Assembly (NCBI GenBank): GCA_020199905.1
Contig: JAIVJS010000071.1
Span: forward strand, 108,501-172,500
From: Acidobacteriota bacterium
GTDB taxonomy: Bacteria; Acidobacteriota; Thermoanaerobaculia; UBA5066; Gp7-AA6
Direction of reading: 5' to 3'
Length of the DNA stretch: 64,000 nt
Shown here one piece after another: positions 34,598 to 43,785 of the stretch. The translations under genes and the position numbers were made by a program. Numbering within the stretch: position 1 is the stretch's first letter; the number at the start of each line of letters is the position of its first letter. The notes under the pieces are model-generated. The model saw nothing but the letters and a program-made list of their open reading frames with translations, was not told the DNA's origin and made no database searches.

Positions 34598-35848
34598 TCA
34601 GCGCAAGGCGACGCATCCCAGGTTCGGGTAACCCGCTCCGAGGACCGAGGCGACGTCAGGCACTCCAAGCCAGTCGGTCAGGATCGTCCCGTAATAGGAG
34701 CGGAAGTCCGTCTGCCAGGGCAGGTTTCCGTTGTTGTCGAGCTTTGAAAGCTGTGGCGGCGGCCCGTAAATGCCCTTCACCGCCGACGGCCCGACGACGA
34801 AATGGACTCCGGCGGTGCCGTGATCCGTCCCAAGCGACCCGTTCTCCTGAACGCGCCGGCCAAACTCCGACCAGGTCATCAGCAGCACGCTCGAGGACTT
34901 GCCCTGCCCGTCGAGGTCGTCGAAGAACGCTTTGATCGCGCCTGAGACACCGAGAAGCAGAGCATCGTGCGGAGCCTTTTGAGCGGAATGGTTGTCGAAT
35001 CCGCCGTACGTCACGTAGAGGATCGAGGTCCCGAGGTTGCCCACGATGATCTCGGCGCACAGCTTCAGGGCCTGGCCGAGGCTATTGTTCGGGTACGTCG
35101 CCCTGGCCGTGTACCCGACCGCCACCTGCTTGAGTGTCGCGGAGCTCGAAGCGGCGTCCCGCGAGACGTCCTCGATGGTCTCGCTGCGATTGGCGATCTC
35201 GTGCTCGATCGAGTTCTGCGCGACGAACGCCGCGACCTGGTTCGACGCGTCGCCCGGGTTGCTGCCGTCGGTGGCGTACGAATAAGCGGCGAGATTCGAA
35301 AACGCCGGAAAGACCACGTTGTCGGCGAGCAGAGTCCTCGGGAGGGACGACGAGATCGCACAGCCGGAAAGAGGGTTTCCGGTGCCGACCAGCGCTTTAT
35401 CGGCGTAGCGGCCGAGCCACCCGCGTCTCTCGGCGAGCTTCGGGTCGGCCGTGTGCCAGATGTCACGAGAGGTGAAGTGCGAGAGGTTCGGGCTGGGATA
35501 CGAGACCCCCTCGATGACAGCCAGCCGGCCCCCGTCCCACAGCGACTTCATCCCCGTCATGACCGGATTCAAACCGAGGGTTCCGTCGAGGTCGAGAGCC
35601 GCGCTCGCGGGAACTCCGATCGTCTTCCGATACGTTCCGGAGTAGAGCGCATCGGTGTACGGGACGACCGTGTTCAAGCCATCGTTTCCGCCGGCGAGCT
35701 CGACGACGACGAGAACCCGGCCCGAGTTGGCGCTCGAGACGTACTCCTCGAAGAACCGCGCGCCCGCAACGGCGAACTTCGGAATCATCGCGGAGACCGT
35801 CGCCACGCCCACGCCGCGGAAAAGAAACTCGCGCCGGTTCAGCGGCAT
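34598..35848 (-). CDS. DUF1501 protein, copy A (Tat-exported)
   Basis: The protein has 416 residues. A twin-arginine signal (NRREFLFRG) starts it. The body is the alkaline-phosphatase-like DUF1501 fold: LAGGNDGLNTVVPY, RDIWHTADPKLAERRGWLGRY, TYGGFDNHSAQ, LMTWSEFGRRVQENGSLGTDHGTAG. Family function is unknown; members are exported and almost always paired with DUF1800. GAGGAG precedes ATG 35848, 10 bp after the DUF1800 stop. It is a paralogue of copy B. Confidence 0.88.
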   Translation of the reverse strand: MPLNRREFLFRGVGVATVSAMIPKFAVAGARFFEEYVSSANSGRVLVVVELAGGNDGLNTVVPYTDALYSGTYRKTIGVPASAALDLDGTLGLNPVMTGMKSLWDGGRLAVIEGVSYPSPNLSHFTSRDIWHTADPKLAERRGWLGRYADKALVGTGNPLSGCAISSSLPRTLLADNVVFPAFSNLAAYSYATDGSNPGDASNQVAAFVAQNSIEHEIANRSETIEDVSRDAASSSATLKQVAVGYTARATYPNNSLGQALKLCAEIIVGNLGTSILYVTYGGFDNHSAQKAPHDALLLGVSGAIKAFFDDLDGQGKSSSVLLMTWSEFGRRVQENGSLGTDHGTAGVHFVVGPSAVKGIYGPPPQLSKLDNNGNLPWQTDFRSYYGTILTDWLGVPDVASVLGAGYPNLGCVALR

Positions 35849-35858
35849 GGCGCGCTCC

Positions 35859-37259
35859 TCAGCACAGGTGGTAGTCCGGGCTCGTGAGCATCAAGTGAAG
35901 AAGCCCGCGGACCTTCTGGTCGACCGCCGCCGGCGTGTTCGTCCAGTACCCGCGACTGCCGTCCGCCTTCGAGTCCACGTATTTTTCCCAGACCGCCTGG
36001 GATGCTGGGAGCGCGTCGGCGAGGCCCAGCCGGTCGGCGAGCGCGCTGACGACGTCGCGCGCCGTCGAAAGCGATTTCCCGGCCAGGAGCGCGGCGACGT
36101 CGATTCTGGTTCCCGTGGCGCCCCGGTTCGTCACGAGCGAGTTGGTATAGGTCGCACGGGCAAAGACCGTCCCCGTGTTCACCCAGTCGAGGTCCCCCTC
36201 CCACCCCTTCGCGTCGAGCGGGTTGAAGAGGGACTGCCCCATCGGGTTCAGGCTCGCCACGGGTGTCGAAAGGTCCGTCTTCGCCTCGAGCTGCCGCAGC
36301 GGAGCGACGATGTACTCGACCGGGCTGCGCACAAGGGCCTGGCGCGAGTGCGGCTCGTAGAACTCCGGCATTCGGAAAAGGTGATCGAGCATCGCCCGAA
36401 CGGAGTGGCCGGACGAGACGTAGACGGAGGCGATCTCAGCGATCGCCCAGTCGGGCGGGTCGTGGTAGACGAACCACGTCCAGAGCTTCCCCGCCAGGAA
36501 ACGCCCTGAAATGCTTCCACGGGCGTCGGTGGCGTTTAAGAGGATGCCGATCGCCTCGTCGGCATTCCAGTTGCCCGTCTGACCCAGAATCGTTTTGACT
36601 CCCGCGTCATGGGCGGCGGCGTTGAAAGAGAACGCGTACTCCGAGACGGGCGCCGCGTCGGGTTTTGCGATCGTCCATCCCGTCAGGGCGCGCGCCAGGT
36701 CGCTCACGTCCTTTTGCGTGTACCGGTCGACGCCCAGCGTGAAGAGCTCCATGAGCTCCCGCGCATAGTTCTCGTTCGGCCGGCCCTTCACGTTGGTGCG
36801 GTTGTCGAGCCACAGGATCATCGCCGGGTCTTTGGTGATGGCGAGGACCAGGTCGTCGAATCTGTCGATGGCGAGCGAGCGCTCCGTCTTGTTCTGTTTC
36901 AGGATGAGCGTCGCGTCATTGACTTTGGCGATGCCGGACGTGAAGTGGTTGTTCCAGAGGAGGGTCATCTTCTCCTCGAGCGGCCTCCGCGTGAAGACCA
37001 TGCGGTGAAGGAACCACTTCTGGATTCCCGACGTCGTGTTCAGGTCGTACGTCGCCGTCGTCGCTGGAGGGGCCGGTGTCGTCAGCCGGATGAGATCGGC
37101 CTCGAGCGCGGAGTTTTCGATGGTGTCGTAGGCGACGAAGGAGGAGACGGCCGCCTCGAGACCCATTGCCAGCAAAGCGTCGATCTCGGCCGGCGTGCCG
37201 CCGAAGCCCGCCCTCCGGGCGAGATGCGCGGCCGCTGCGCGATCCCAGCGAACGCTCAC
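35859..37259 (-). CDS. DUF1800 protein, copy A (intact)
   Basis: The protein has 466 residues. It has the N-terminal AAHLARRAGFGGTPAEID, LEEKMTLLWNNHFTSG, NENYARELMELFTLGVD, KDVSDLARALTGWTI, and a C-terminal VRGLLHLMLTSPDYHLC. No signal peptide is seen, so it may be carried out with its Tat-exported DUF1501 partner (inference). GTG 37259 is chosen by comparison with copy B; an upstream TTG adds residues not shared by the paralogue. Function unknown. Confidence 0.85.
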   Translation of the reverse strand: MSVRWDRAAAAHLARRAGFGGTPAEIDALLAMGLEAAVSSFVAYDTIENSALEADLIRLTTPAPPATTATYDLNTTSGIQKWFLHRMVFTRRPLEEKMTLLWNNHFTSGIAKVNDATLILKQNKTERSLAIDRFDDLVLAITKDPAMILWLDNRTNVKGRPNENYARELMELFTLGVDRYTQKDVSDLARALTGWTIAKPDAAPVSEYAFSFNAAAHDAGVKTILGQTGNWNADEAIGILLNATDARGSISGRFLAGKLWTWFVYHDPPDWAIAEIASVYVSSGHSVRAMLDHLFRMPEFYEPHSRQALVRSPVEYIVAPLRQLEAKTDLSTPVASLNPMGQSLFNPLDAKGWEGDLDWVNTGTVFARATYTNSLVTNRGATGTRIDVAALLAGKSLSTARDVVSALADRLGLADALPASQAVWEKYVDSKADGSRGYWTNTPAAVDQKVRGLLHLMLTSPDYHLC

Positions 37260-37448
37260 AGGACAGTCTCCCGAAAAAATGAAGAGGTGCGGCTCGGCAA
37301 AGAAACCTTGCAAAGATCATACATCCGGAAGGAGAGAGGGGGGACGGACTATCCACCGATCAACGGCGGTCGGTCCCGCCCCTTGTATCGGGCTGCAACG
37401 GGGCCTGAAGGTTTGACAGCTGGACTGGAAGACGACCGACGACTCTCG

Positions 37449-38702
37449 CTACACATACCGCTTGTTCAGGAAGCCCAGATTCGGCCACCCGGACCCCAAG
37501 ATCGCCGCGGAGTCCGCCTTCAGCCAGTCGGCCAGGATGGTTCCGTAATAGGAACGGAAATCGTTTTCGACGAGCAGGTTTCCGTTCGAGTCGAGATTGG
37601 TGAGATTGGGAGAGTTCCCGTAGATTCCAGCACCGACCGCGTCGCCCACCACGAAGTGCGGCGCCGATGTCCCGTGATCGGTGCCGTTCGACGCGTTGTC
37701 CTGCGCGCGGCGCCCGAACTCGGACCACGTCATGAGAAGGACGTTGTGCGCCTTGCCATGGCCGTCGAGATCGTCGAAGAACGCCTTGATCGCGTCCGAC
37801 ACGTTCTGCACCAGGGGATCGTGTGCCTGGTCTTCGGCCGCATGGTTGTCGAAGCCTCCGTAGGTCGCATAGAGGATTCGCGCGCCCACGTTCGCGTTGA
37901 CGATCTGCGCGATTAAGAGCAGCGCGGAACCCAGGCTGTTCGCCGGATACGTGCCCGCCGCGACGTAGCCGCTGCCCACCGTCTGGAGGACGTTCGAGGA
38001 GGCGATGGCGTCCTCCCCGAGCTGCCCGACGGCGTCGGCGGCGGTCGGCAGCTCGTACTCCTGTGAGCTCTGCTTCAGAAACGTGTTCACCTGATTGTTG
38101 CGGTCGCCCGCCGCCGCGCCGTCGGTCTGGTAGGAGTAGGTCGCGAGCGTCAGGAAGGAGGGAACCTGGACGTTGTCGGCCAGCAGAGTGCGCGGAAGGG
38201 AGCTGCTGATTGCCGTGCATGAGAGCGGGTTCCCGTTTCCGGCGAGATTCGCGTCGGCCCACCGCCCGAGCCAGCCGCGGTGCTCGACAAGGCTCGGGTC
38301 CGCCGTGTGCCAGATGTCGCGGGAGGCGAAGTGCGAGAGGCTCGAATTCGGATAGCCGACGTTCTCGACGACCGCCACCCGCTGCGCGTCCCAGAGCGCC
38401 TTCAGCCCGGTCATCTTCGGGTGGAGGCCCAGCTTCGAGTCCAGCGGCAGAACGGTATTGGAGGGGATGCCGATCCGGGAGCGGAGCTGGCCGTACTTCG
38501 CGTCCGCGTACGGGATGACGGTGTTGAGCCCGTCGTTGCCGCCCATCAGCTCCAGGATCACGAGGGTCCGTTCCGACGCCGCCGCGTCCGCCTCGACGGC
38601 TTCGAACCCCCGGCTGGCCGCTACCGACCATTTCGGCACCATCGCGGAAACCGTCACGAACCCCGCGCTGCGAAGGAGAAAGTCGCGTCTCGAAAAGCTC
38701 AT
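37449..38702 (-). CDS. DUF1501 protein, copy B (Tat-exported)
   Basis: The protein has 417 residues, paralogous to copy A with the same landmarks: RRDFLLRS, LMGGNDGLNTVIPY, RDIWHTADPSLVEHRGWLGRW, TYGGFDNHAAE, LMTWSEFGRRAQDN, GTDHGTSAPH. AAAGGA precedes ATG 38702. It follows the damaged DUF1800 copy B; despite the partner's defect it looks intact. Confidence 0.88.
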   Translation of the reverse strand: MSFSRRDFLLRSAGFVTVSAMVPKWSVAASRGFEAVEADAAASERTLVILELMGGNDGLNTVIPYADAKYGQLRSRIGIPSNTVLPLDSKLGLHPKMTGLKALWDAQRVAVVENVGYPNSSLSHFASRDIWHTADPSLVEHRGWLGRWADANLAGNGNPLSCTAISSSLPRTLLADNVQVPSFLTLATYSYQTDGAAAGDRNNQVNTFLKQSSQEYELPTAADAVGQLGEDAIASSNVLQTVGSGYVAAGTYPANSLGSALLLIAQIVNANVGARILYATYGGFDNHAAEDQAHDPLVQNVSDAIKAFFDDLDGHGKAHNVLLMTWSEFGRRAQDNASNGTDHGTSAPHFVVGDAVGAGIYGNSPNLTNLDSNGNLLVENDFRSYYGTILADWLKADSAAILGSGWPNLGFLNKRYV

Positions 38703-38724
38703 GGCGTTCCTTTGCGGGTTCCCG

Positions 38725-39859
38725 TCACGCGAACTGGAAATACGGGCTGGTCAGCATCAGGTGGACGAGACCCCGCACTTTCTTATCGACGTTGGCGGCT
38801 ATTGAGCCAGGAGAGGCCCCAGTCCCATCCCTTCGCATCTTCCGGATCGAAGAGGCTCTGCGACATGCCGTTCAAGGACGCGGCGGGAGAGGAGAAGTCG
38901 CTCGTCCCCTCGAGCATCCGAATGGACGCGACCGCGTACTCGACGGGACTGCGGACCCATGTCTTGCGCGCGTGGGGCTCGTAGAACTCCGGGCTCGTGA
39001 AAATCGCGCGCAACACCTCGCGCACGACCCGGCCGGAGGACACCCACACCGCCGCGAGCTGGTCGACGATGAAGTCGGGCGGATCGTCGTAGACGAAGAA
39101 GCGCCACAGCTTCGCGCCGATGAAGCGCCCGGAGACGGAGCCGCGCGCATCCGTGCGCGTCAGCAGGATGTTGATCGCGTCCGTGGGATTCCAGTTCCCG
39201 GTCTGTCCGAGGAGGGTCTTGCTTCCATTGTCGTGGATCGCCGGGTTGTTCACGAACGTCGCGCCGTTGTAGTTGTCCGCCTGGCGGTAGTTCTGGACCG
39301 TCCATCCGGTGAGCGCCCGCGCGAGCGCCGTCACGTCGCTCTGGGTGTAGTTGCCGATTCCGAGGGTGTACAGCTCCATCAGCTCGCGGGCGTAGTTCTC
39401 GTTGGGCTGCGCCGCGCGGTTCAACCAGTTGTCCAGCCAGACGAGCATCGCCGGATCGGAGGACATCTTCACCACGAGGTCGTCGAAACGGCCGACCGCC
39501 GCCTGGCGCGCGGTCTTGTTCTGGTTCAGCATCAGCGTCACGCCGCGGACCTTGGAGATCCCGGACGTCCAGTGGAGGTTCCAGAAGTAGGTCATCTTCT
39601 CTTCCAGCGGCCGGGGCGAGTTCGCCATCCGGTCGAGGAACCACTGCTGGATCCCCCGGGTCGTCGCGATGTTGTAGCTGCGGGCGGCCAGAGCCGCCTC
39701 GTAGGCGGTCACGTCGACCGCGTCGTAATCGACGAGGGAGGAGACGGCTCCGTCCAGACCCCGGTCGGCCAGCGCGTCCGTCTCCGCGGGAGTCCCGCCG
39801 AAGCCGGCCCGCCGGAGGAGATGCGCCGCCGCATCGCGATTCCAGGAGATCGATGTCAT
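38725..39859 (-). pseudogene. DUF1800 protein, copy B, with out-of-frame internal deletion
   Basis: The frame from ATG 39859 follows copy A closely (AAHLLRRAGFGGTPAETD through GWDWGLSWLNS), then reads RQRR and a stop at 38783. The expected C-terminus, NVDKKVRGLVHLMLTSPYFQFA, is present just downstream in another frame, ending at 38725. Compared with copy A, about 80 codons between WLNS and that segment are missing and the join is out of frame. The 358-residue product may still fold, but the family's conserved C-terminus is lost. Confidence 0.82.
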
Positions 39860-39915
39860 GGGCCCCCTTCGGATGTCGAGGGTTGGACGAGGGGGGCTCG
39901 GGAGGGTTTACGGGG

Positions 39916-39988
39916 AGTTCAGAGTTGAGGGTTGAGAGTTCAGAGCTCAGACCCGGAAGCCCGACTCTCGACTCTCGTCTCTCAACTT
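39916..39988. repeat. Period-7 inverted arrays 3' of amrS
   Basis: Five units of the types AGTTCAG/AGTTGAG (39916-39950) face CGACTCT, CGACTCT, CGTCTCT and CAACTTC (39962-39989). They are inverted to each other; the second block overlaps the last codons of amrS. Confidence 0.88.
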
Positions 39989-41103
39989 CCCTGAAGCACC
40001 GGCAGCGGGATCCCGTGCGTCCGCGTCTTTCCTTCCAGCGAGGAGTCCCAGCGGCCCGGGATCCCGGCGCCGCAGCGGGGGCAGCGGCCCGACTCGACGC
40101 GGTTGGACAGCACGACGAATCCGTGGCGCTCGATCAGTGTCCGGCGGCAGTTCGGGCAGCGGGTGTTCTCCCACTCCCCGACCCGCCCCGGGATGTTGCC
40201 CGCGTAGACGTACCGAAGTCCCTCCTCGGCGCCGATCTCGGCGGCGCGGATCAGGGTCCTGGCCGGCGTGCTGCCCCGGTCGTTCATCTTGTAGTCGGGA
40301 TGGAACGCGGTGACGTGCCAGGGGACATCCACCGACACCGACGCGATGAATCGCGCCGCTTCCCGCAGCTCCGCTTCCGAGTCATTGAAATCAGGAATGA
40401 CGAGCGTCAGCACCTCGAGCCAGATCTCCCGCTCGTAGATGGCCCGGATCGAGTCCAGAACGTTCTGCAGGACGCCGCCGAGCTCGCGGTAGTGGCGGTC
40501 GTCCATCGACTTCAAATCCACCTTGTAGAAGTCGATCCACGGCCGGATGTAGTCGAGCACCTGCGGGGTGCCGTTGCCGTTGGAGACGTAGGCGGTTCTC
40601 AAATTCCGGCGCTTCGCCTCGCGGAAGATCTCGACGGCCCATTCCGACGTGATCAAAGGCTCGTTGTAGGTCGAGACGACGGTCGGGGCGCCCTGCTCCT
40701 CCGCCAGGTCCACGAGAATCTCCGGCGTGACGTCTCGCGGCGGCGCGATCGCGCGCGGATCGCGGATCGACTGCGAGGTGAACCAGTTCTGGCAGTAGCC
40801 GCAGTGCAGGTCGCACCCGAGCATTCCGAAGGAGAACGCGTCCGTCCCGGGCAGCGCGTGAAAGAACGGTTTCTTCTCGATCGGGTCGCACTGCAGGGCG
40901 CCGACGTAGCCCCACGGGACGCGCAGGGTCCCGCCTTCGTTGTAACGGACCTTGCAGACTCCGGCTCGTCCCTCGGGAATCGGGCAGCGGTGTCCGCACG
41001 CGTAGCACCGCAGCCGGCCGTCGGGCAGTCGCTCGACGAGCTCGGAAGCGCTGTCGGCCGTCCGGGCCGCGAGGATCGGAGCGAGAGGAGACGACGTTGG
41101 CAT
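39982..41103 (-). CDS. amrS: AmmeMemoRadiSam-system radical SAM enzyme
   Basis: The protein has 373 residues. An N-terminal zinc-like part (YACGHRCPIPEGRAGVC) precedes the radical SAM core with the 4Fe-4S motif CDLHCGYC and TYNEPLITSEWAVEI. The C-terminus has two CxxC pairs (RCPNCRR, RCPRCGAG). Family members are AmrS; its usual companions AmrA and AmrB (AMMECR1 and Memo domains) are not in this window. The substrate is unknown. ATG 41103 has no clear ribosome-binding site. Confidence 0.88.
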   Translation of the reverse strand: MPTSSPLAPILAARTADSASELVERLPDGRLRCYACGHRCPIPEGRAGVCKVRYNEGGTLRVPWGYVGALQCDPIEKKPFFHALPGTDAFSFGMLGCDLHCGYCQNWFTSQSIRDPRAIAPPRDVTPEILVDLAEEQGAPTVVSTYNEPLITSEWAVEIFREAKRRNLRTAYVSNGNGTPQVLDYIRPWIDFYKVDLKSMDDRHYRELGGVLQNVLDSIRAIYEREIWLEVLTLVIPDFNDSEAELREAARFIASVSVDVPWHVTAFHPDYKMNDRGSTPARTLIRAAEIGAEEGLRYVYAGNIPGRVGEWENTRCPNCRRTLIERHGFVVLSNRVESGRCPRCGAGIPGRWDSSLEGKTRTHGIPLPVLQGS

Positions 41104-41168
41104 CGGGTTGCTGACCTCGATCCAGAACCGAAGGGGAATCGCGGAAATGCCCGCCGAAACCCCTGCGT

Positions 41169-41174
41169 TATCAT
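41169..41174 (+). promoter_or_regulatory. -10 element of the beta-propeller gene
   Basis: TATCAT ends 7 nt before ATG 41182, a leaderless layout. Confidence 0.45.
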
Positions 41175-41181
41175 CCGCCGA

Positions 41182-43695
41182 ATGTCCTTCCGCGCCCGAA
41201 TTCTCCCGTCCTTCGCCCTTCTTCTGCTCCTCTCCGGCTTCGCGGCGGCCCAGACCGCCACCACCGTCGTCTCAGTGACGACCTGGACCGTCGAAAACGA
41301 CCGGTTTGTGACCGGCGTCAATCTGCAGGTCCAGCCGGACGGCAGCGTCTGGTTTCTGGTTCCGTCGAATGACAGGATCGTGCAGCTCCAGCCGGACGGG
41401 ATCACCTTCAAGCAGTGGCAGATACGGGCCGACAAGGGCCTCGGAGCGAACCCGGTCGATTTCACCGTTGAAGGCAAATACGTCTGGTTCATCGAGAACG
41501 GGCAGAGCCAGATCGACGCCGGATTCTCCGCGCTCGGGCGGCTCGACACCGAGACGAATCAGCTTCGGGAGTGGGCCGTGCCCGGTTCGCGTCCGGCGGG
41601 GTTCTACCGCGCCCCCGACGGAAAAGTCTGGTTTCCGCAGACCAACGGCCGCCTCCAGTCCCTGGATCCGAGCTCCCTCGTCGTGACGGATTACCGCTCC
41701 GGCAAGACCTTCGCCTATTCGGACATCGTCGTCTCGCCGGACGGGGCGATGTGGATGGCCGACTTCGGGAACAACCGGCTCGTTCGATACGTCCCGGGGG
41801 CGGCGACCGAAACGTCCTGGACGATCTCGAACCCGACGTTCGGCAGGTTGAACCCGACCCAGCTTCAATTCGACGAGCGCGGGACGCTGTGGATCTGTGA
41901 ATTCTCCGCCAACCGCATGGACCGGTTCGACCCGGCGACCGGCTTGGTCACCGCGTACTCGGGTTTTCTGAATCCCATCCACTTCGACATCTTCAACGGC
42001 CGGATCTACGTCGCCGAGGCGCCGACGTCCAACGGGCGCGTCGTTGTCCTCGATCCGGCGATTGCGGCCGCCAGCTTGGCGGTCCTGGCTCCGGAAACGC
42101 TCGATGTCCTCGCCACGGTGAACAAGCGGCCGGCCGTTGTCCGCGACTCGACCGCGATCCTGACGACCTTCACGAGCACGAAGGCCACCGCGGCGGCGGC
42201 GGACGTCAAGACGACCGTCGCCGCGCCGGGCCTGCTGAGGACCGAGTTTCCCTCCGTCAACGCCTATGGGATCGAGGCGACGGGCTCCGGCATCTGGACG
42301 GGCAGCGAGGGAAAGCTCATCCACCTGGTCCTCCAGACCGTGGGCGGCGTGACGGACCTCACGGTTCCAGTGGCGGCGCAGTTCGGTGTCGCCCCCGGCC
42401 CGAGGATCGCCATCCAGACGACGATGGTGAATCGGGGCTCGGCGCCGATCTCAGGCGACCTCCTCTTTCTCTTCTCCGACGCGTCGTTCGCGCCCAGCAC
42501 GCCGTTTTCGGTGGCGCCGGGCCAGACCCTCGTCCTTCCCGATACGTTTCACGACGCGAGCTCCGGCGCGGGGGCGGAGTTCGGACCCGTTCGCGTGCGC
42601 GTCGCCTCGGGCAACGCCGCCGATCTGTCCGTTTCCATCCGCTCGGCCCGGCTGCGCGACGATGGTTCCTCGTTCGGGTTCTCGATGCGGGCGTCCTCGA
42701 CCGACGATTCGCTCGGGCAGGGCTCTTCCAGCACGTTTTTTCTCGGCGTTCGCCCTTCCGAGGTCTCCGTCTTCGGCATCTTCAGCGCGGTCGCGGGCGA
42801 CGCGACCGCCACCCTGGTGGCCCCCGACGGCACCGTGCGCGGAACGCGGCGGTTCGTGCTGACGCGAAACGTGGCAGAAGAGTTTAACCCCGCCGCTTCG
42901 GCGTTCGGCGTGTCCCCCGAGCCGGGCGACGTGATCCGGGTCGCCGTGGCGTCGGGATCCGTGCAGTCCTACGTGAACGTCTTCGACGCCGGCAACACGG
43001 ACGTCGCGACGTCGCCCCCGACCGCGTCGTCGACGGAAGGCGTCTTCCCGCATCTCTCGAACTTCGCGGGAGCCGGAGGGCGCCTGTCGGACCTCTACGT
43101 CTCCAATCCCGATGCGACGCGGCCGGTCAACGTCACCTTCTCTTTCATCCAGGAGAACGGGGGCGGGGCGCCCCGGCTCGCGACGATCGCGCTCCCGCCG
43201 GGCGGCAACCGCGTGATCGAGGACGCTCTGACCAGTTTCTTCGGCGTTCTCGCGGGCGGAGCCGTGACGTACACGGCGGACGGGCCGGTCGCCGTTGCGG
43301 TCCGCATCGCTTCGCGCCGCGAAGAGGGCGATTACGCGGCGATCGTCTCGGCGCTCTCTCCCTCCGAGGCGATCGCGCCGGCCGGTGCGGCGGAGTCGCT
43401 CGGCGCTCCGACGACCGACGCCCGCACGACGGATCTGCTGCTGTTCAACTCCGGAGCGGCGAGCGCCGTGACGGTGATCGGCTACGACGATTCCGGAAAC
43501 GAGACCGGCCGCCGCACCGTTTCGATCGGCTCGCAGGCGAGCCTCCGGATTCCGGCCGTGCTGACGACCGTGGGCGGCTCCGGACTCGCGGTCGCCCGCC
43601 TTCGCGTCGAGACCTCGGCCGGGGGCCGTATCTACGCCGTCACCGAGCAGATCGATCAGGGAACGGGAGACACGGAGAGCGCGAGATTGAGGTAG
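41182..43695 (+). CDS. large secreted protein with Vgb-like beta-propeller
   Basis: The protein has 837 residues. A signal peptide (1-24; LLLLLSGFAAAQ) is followed by a propeller of streptogramin-lyase type (about 30-340; repeats with QPDGSVWFLVPS, APDGKVWFPQ, SPDGAMWMADFG, DERGTLWICEF). The remaining about 480 residues are beta-sandwich-like modules (FPHLSNFAGAGGRLSDLYVSN, TDLLLFNSGAASAV). The lyase His/Glu residues are not evident, so it is probably a binding or structural protein. A longer frame upstream overlaps amrS and was rejected. Confidence 0.8.
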   Translation: MSFRARILPSFALLLLLSGFAAAQTATTVVSVTTWTVENDRFVTGVNLQVQPDGSVWFLVPSNDRIVQLQPDGITFKQWQIRADKGLGANPVDFTVEGKYVWFIENGQSQIDAGFSALGRLDTETNQLREWAVPGSRPAGFYRAPDGKVWFPQTNGRLQSLDPSSLVVTDYRSGKTFAYSDIVVSPDGAMWMADFGNNRLVRYVPGAATETSWTISNPTFGRLNPTQLQFDERGTLWICEFSANRMDRFDPATGLVTAYSGFLNPIHFDIFNGRIYVAEAPTSNGRVVVLDPAIAAASLAVLAPETLDVLATVNKRPAVVRDSTAILTTFTSTKATAAAADVKTTVAAPGLLRTEFPSVNAYGIEATGSGIWTGSEGKLIHLVLQTVGGVTDLTVPVAAQFGVAPGPRIAIQTTMVNRGSAPISGDLLFLFSDASFAPSTPFSVAPGQTLVLPDTFHDASSGAGAEFGPVRVRVASGNAADLSVSIRSARLRDDGSSFGFSMRASSTDDSLGQGSSSTFFLGVRPSEVSVFGIFSAVAGDATATLVAPDGTVRGTRRFVLTRNVAEEFNPAASAFGVSPEPGDVIRVAVASGSVQSYVNVFDAGNTDVATSPPTASSTEGVFPHLSNFAGAGGRLSDLYVSNPDATRPVNVTFSFIQENGGGAPRLATIALPPGGNRVIEDALTSFFGVLAGGAVTYTADGPVAVAVRIASRREEGDYAAIVSALSPSEAIAPAGAAESLGAPTTDARTTDLLLFNSGAASAVTVIGYDDSGNETGRRTVSIGSQASLRIPAVLTTVGGSGLAVARLRVETSAGGRIYAVTEQIDQGTGDTESARLR

Positions 43696-43767
43696 TCGTC
43701 CGTCGTCAGTTTTCAGTCCGCAGCGGGCGTCCCAGACTGAATCAGTGAAAACTGAAAACTCAGAACT
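43695..43767. repeat. Period-7 inverted arrays 3' of the beta-propeller gene
   Basis: GTCGTCC, GTCGTCA, GTTTTCA, GTCCGCA (about 43695-43722) face GAAAACT, GAAAACT, CAGAACT (about 43747-43767) in inverted orientation, all with a 7-bp period. Confidence 0.84.
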
Positions 43768-43773
43768 CTCCGG

Positions 43774-43779
43774 TAGACT
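43774..43779 (+). promoter_or_regulatory. -10 element of the FabH-like gene
   Basis: TAGACT ends 6 nt before GTG 43786, just past the heptamer array. Confidence 0.45.
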
Positions 43780-43785
43780 TCGCCC

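Noticed and set aside
39853..41181. Long N-terminal extension of the beta-propeller gene
   Set aside because: It runs opposite amrS and a heptamer array. The signal peptide and -10 box both support ATG 41182.
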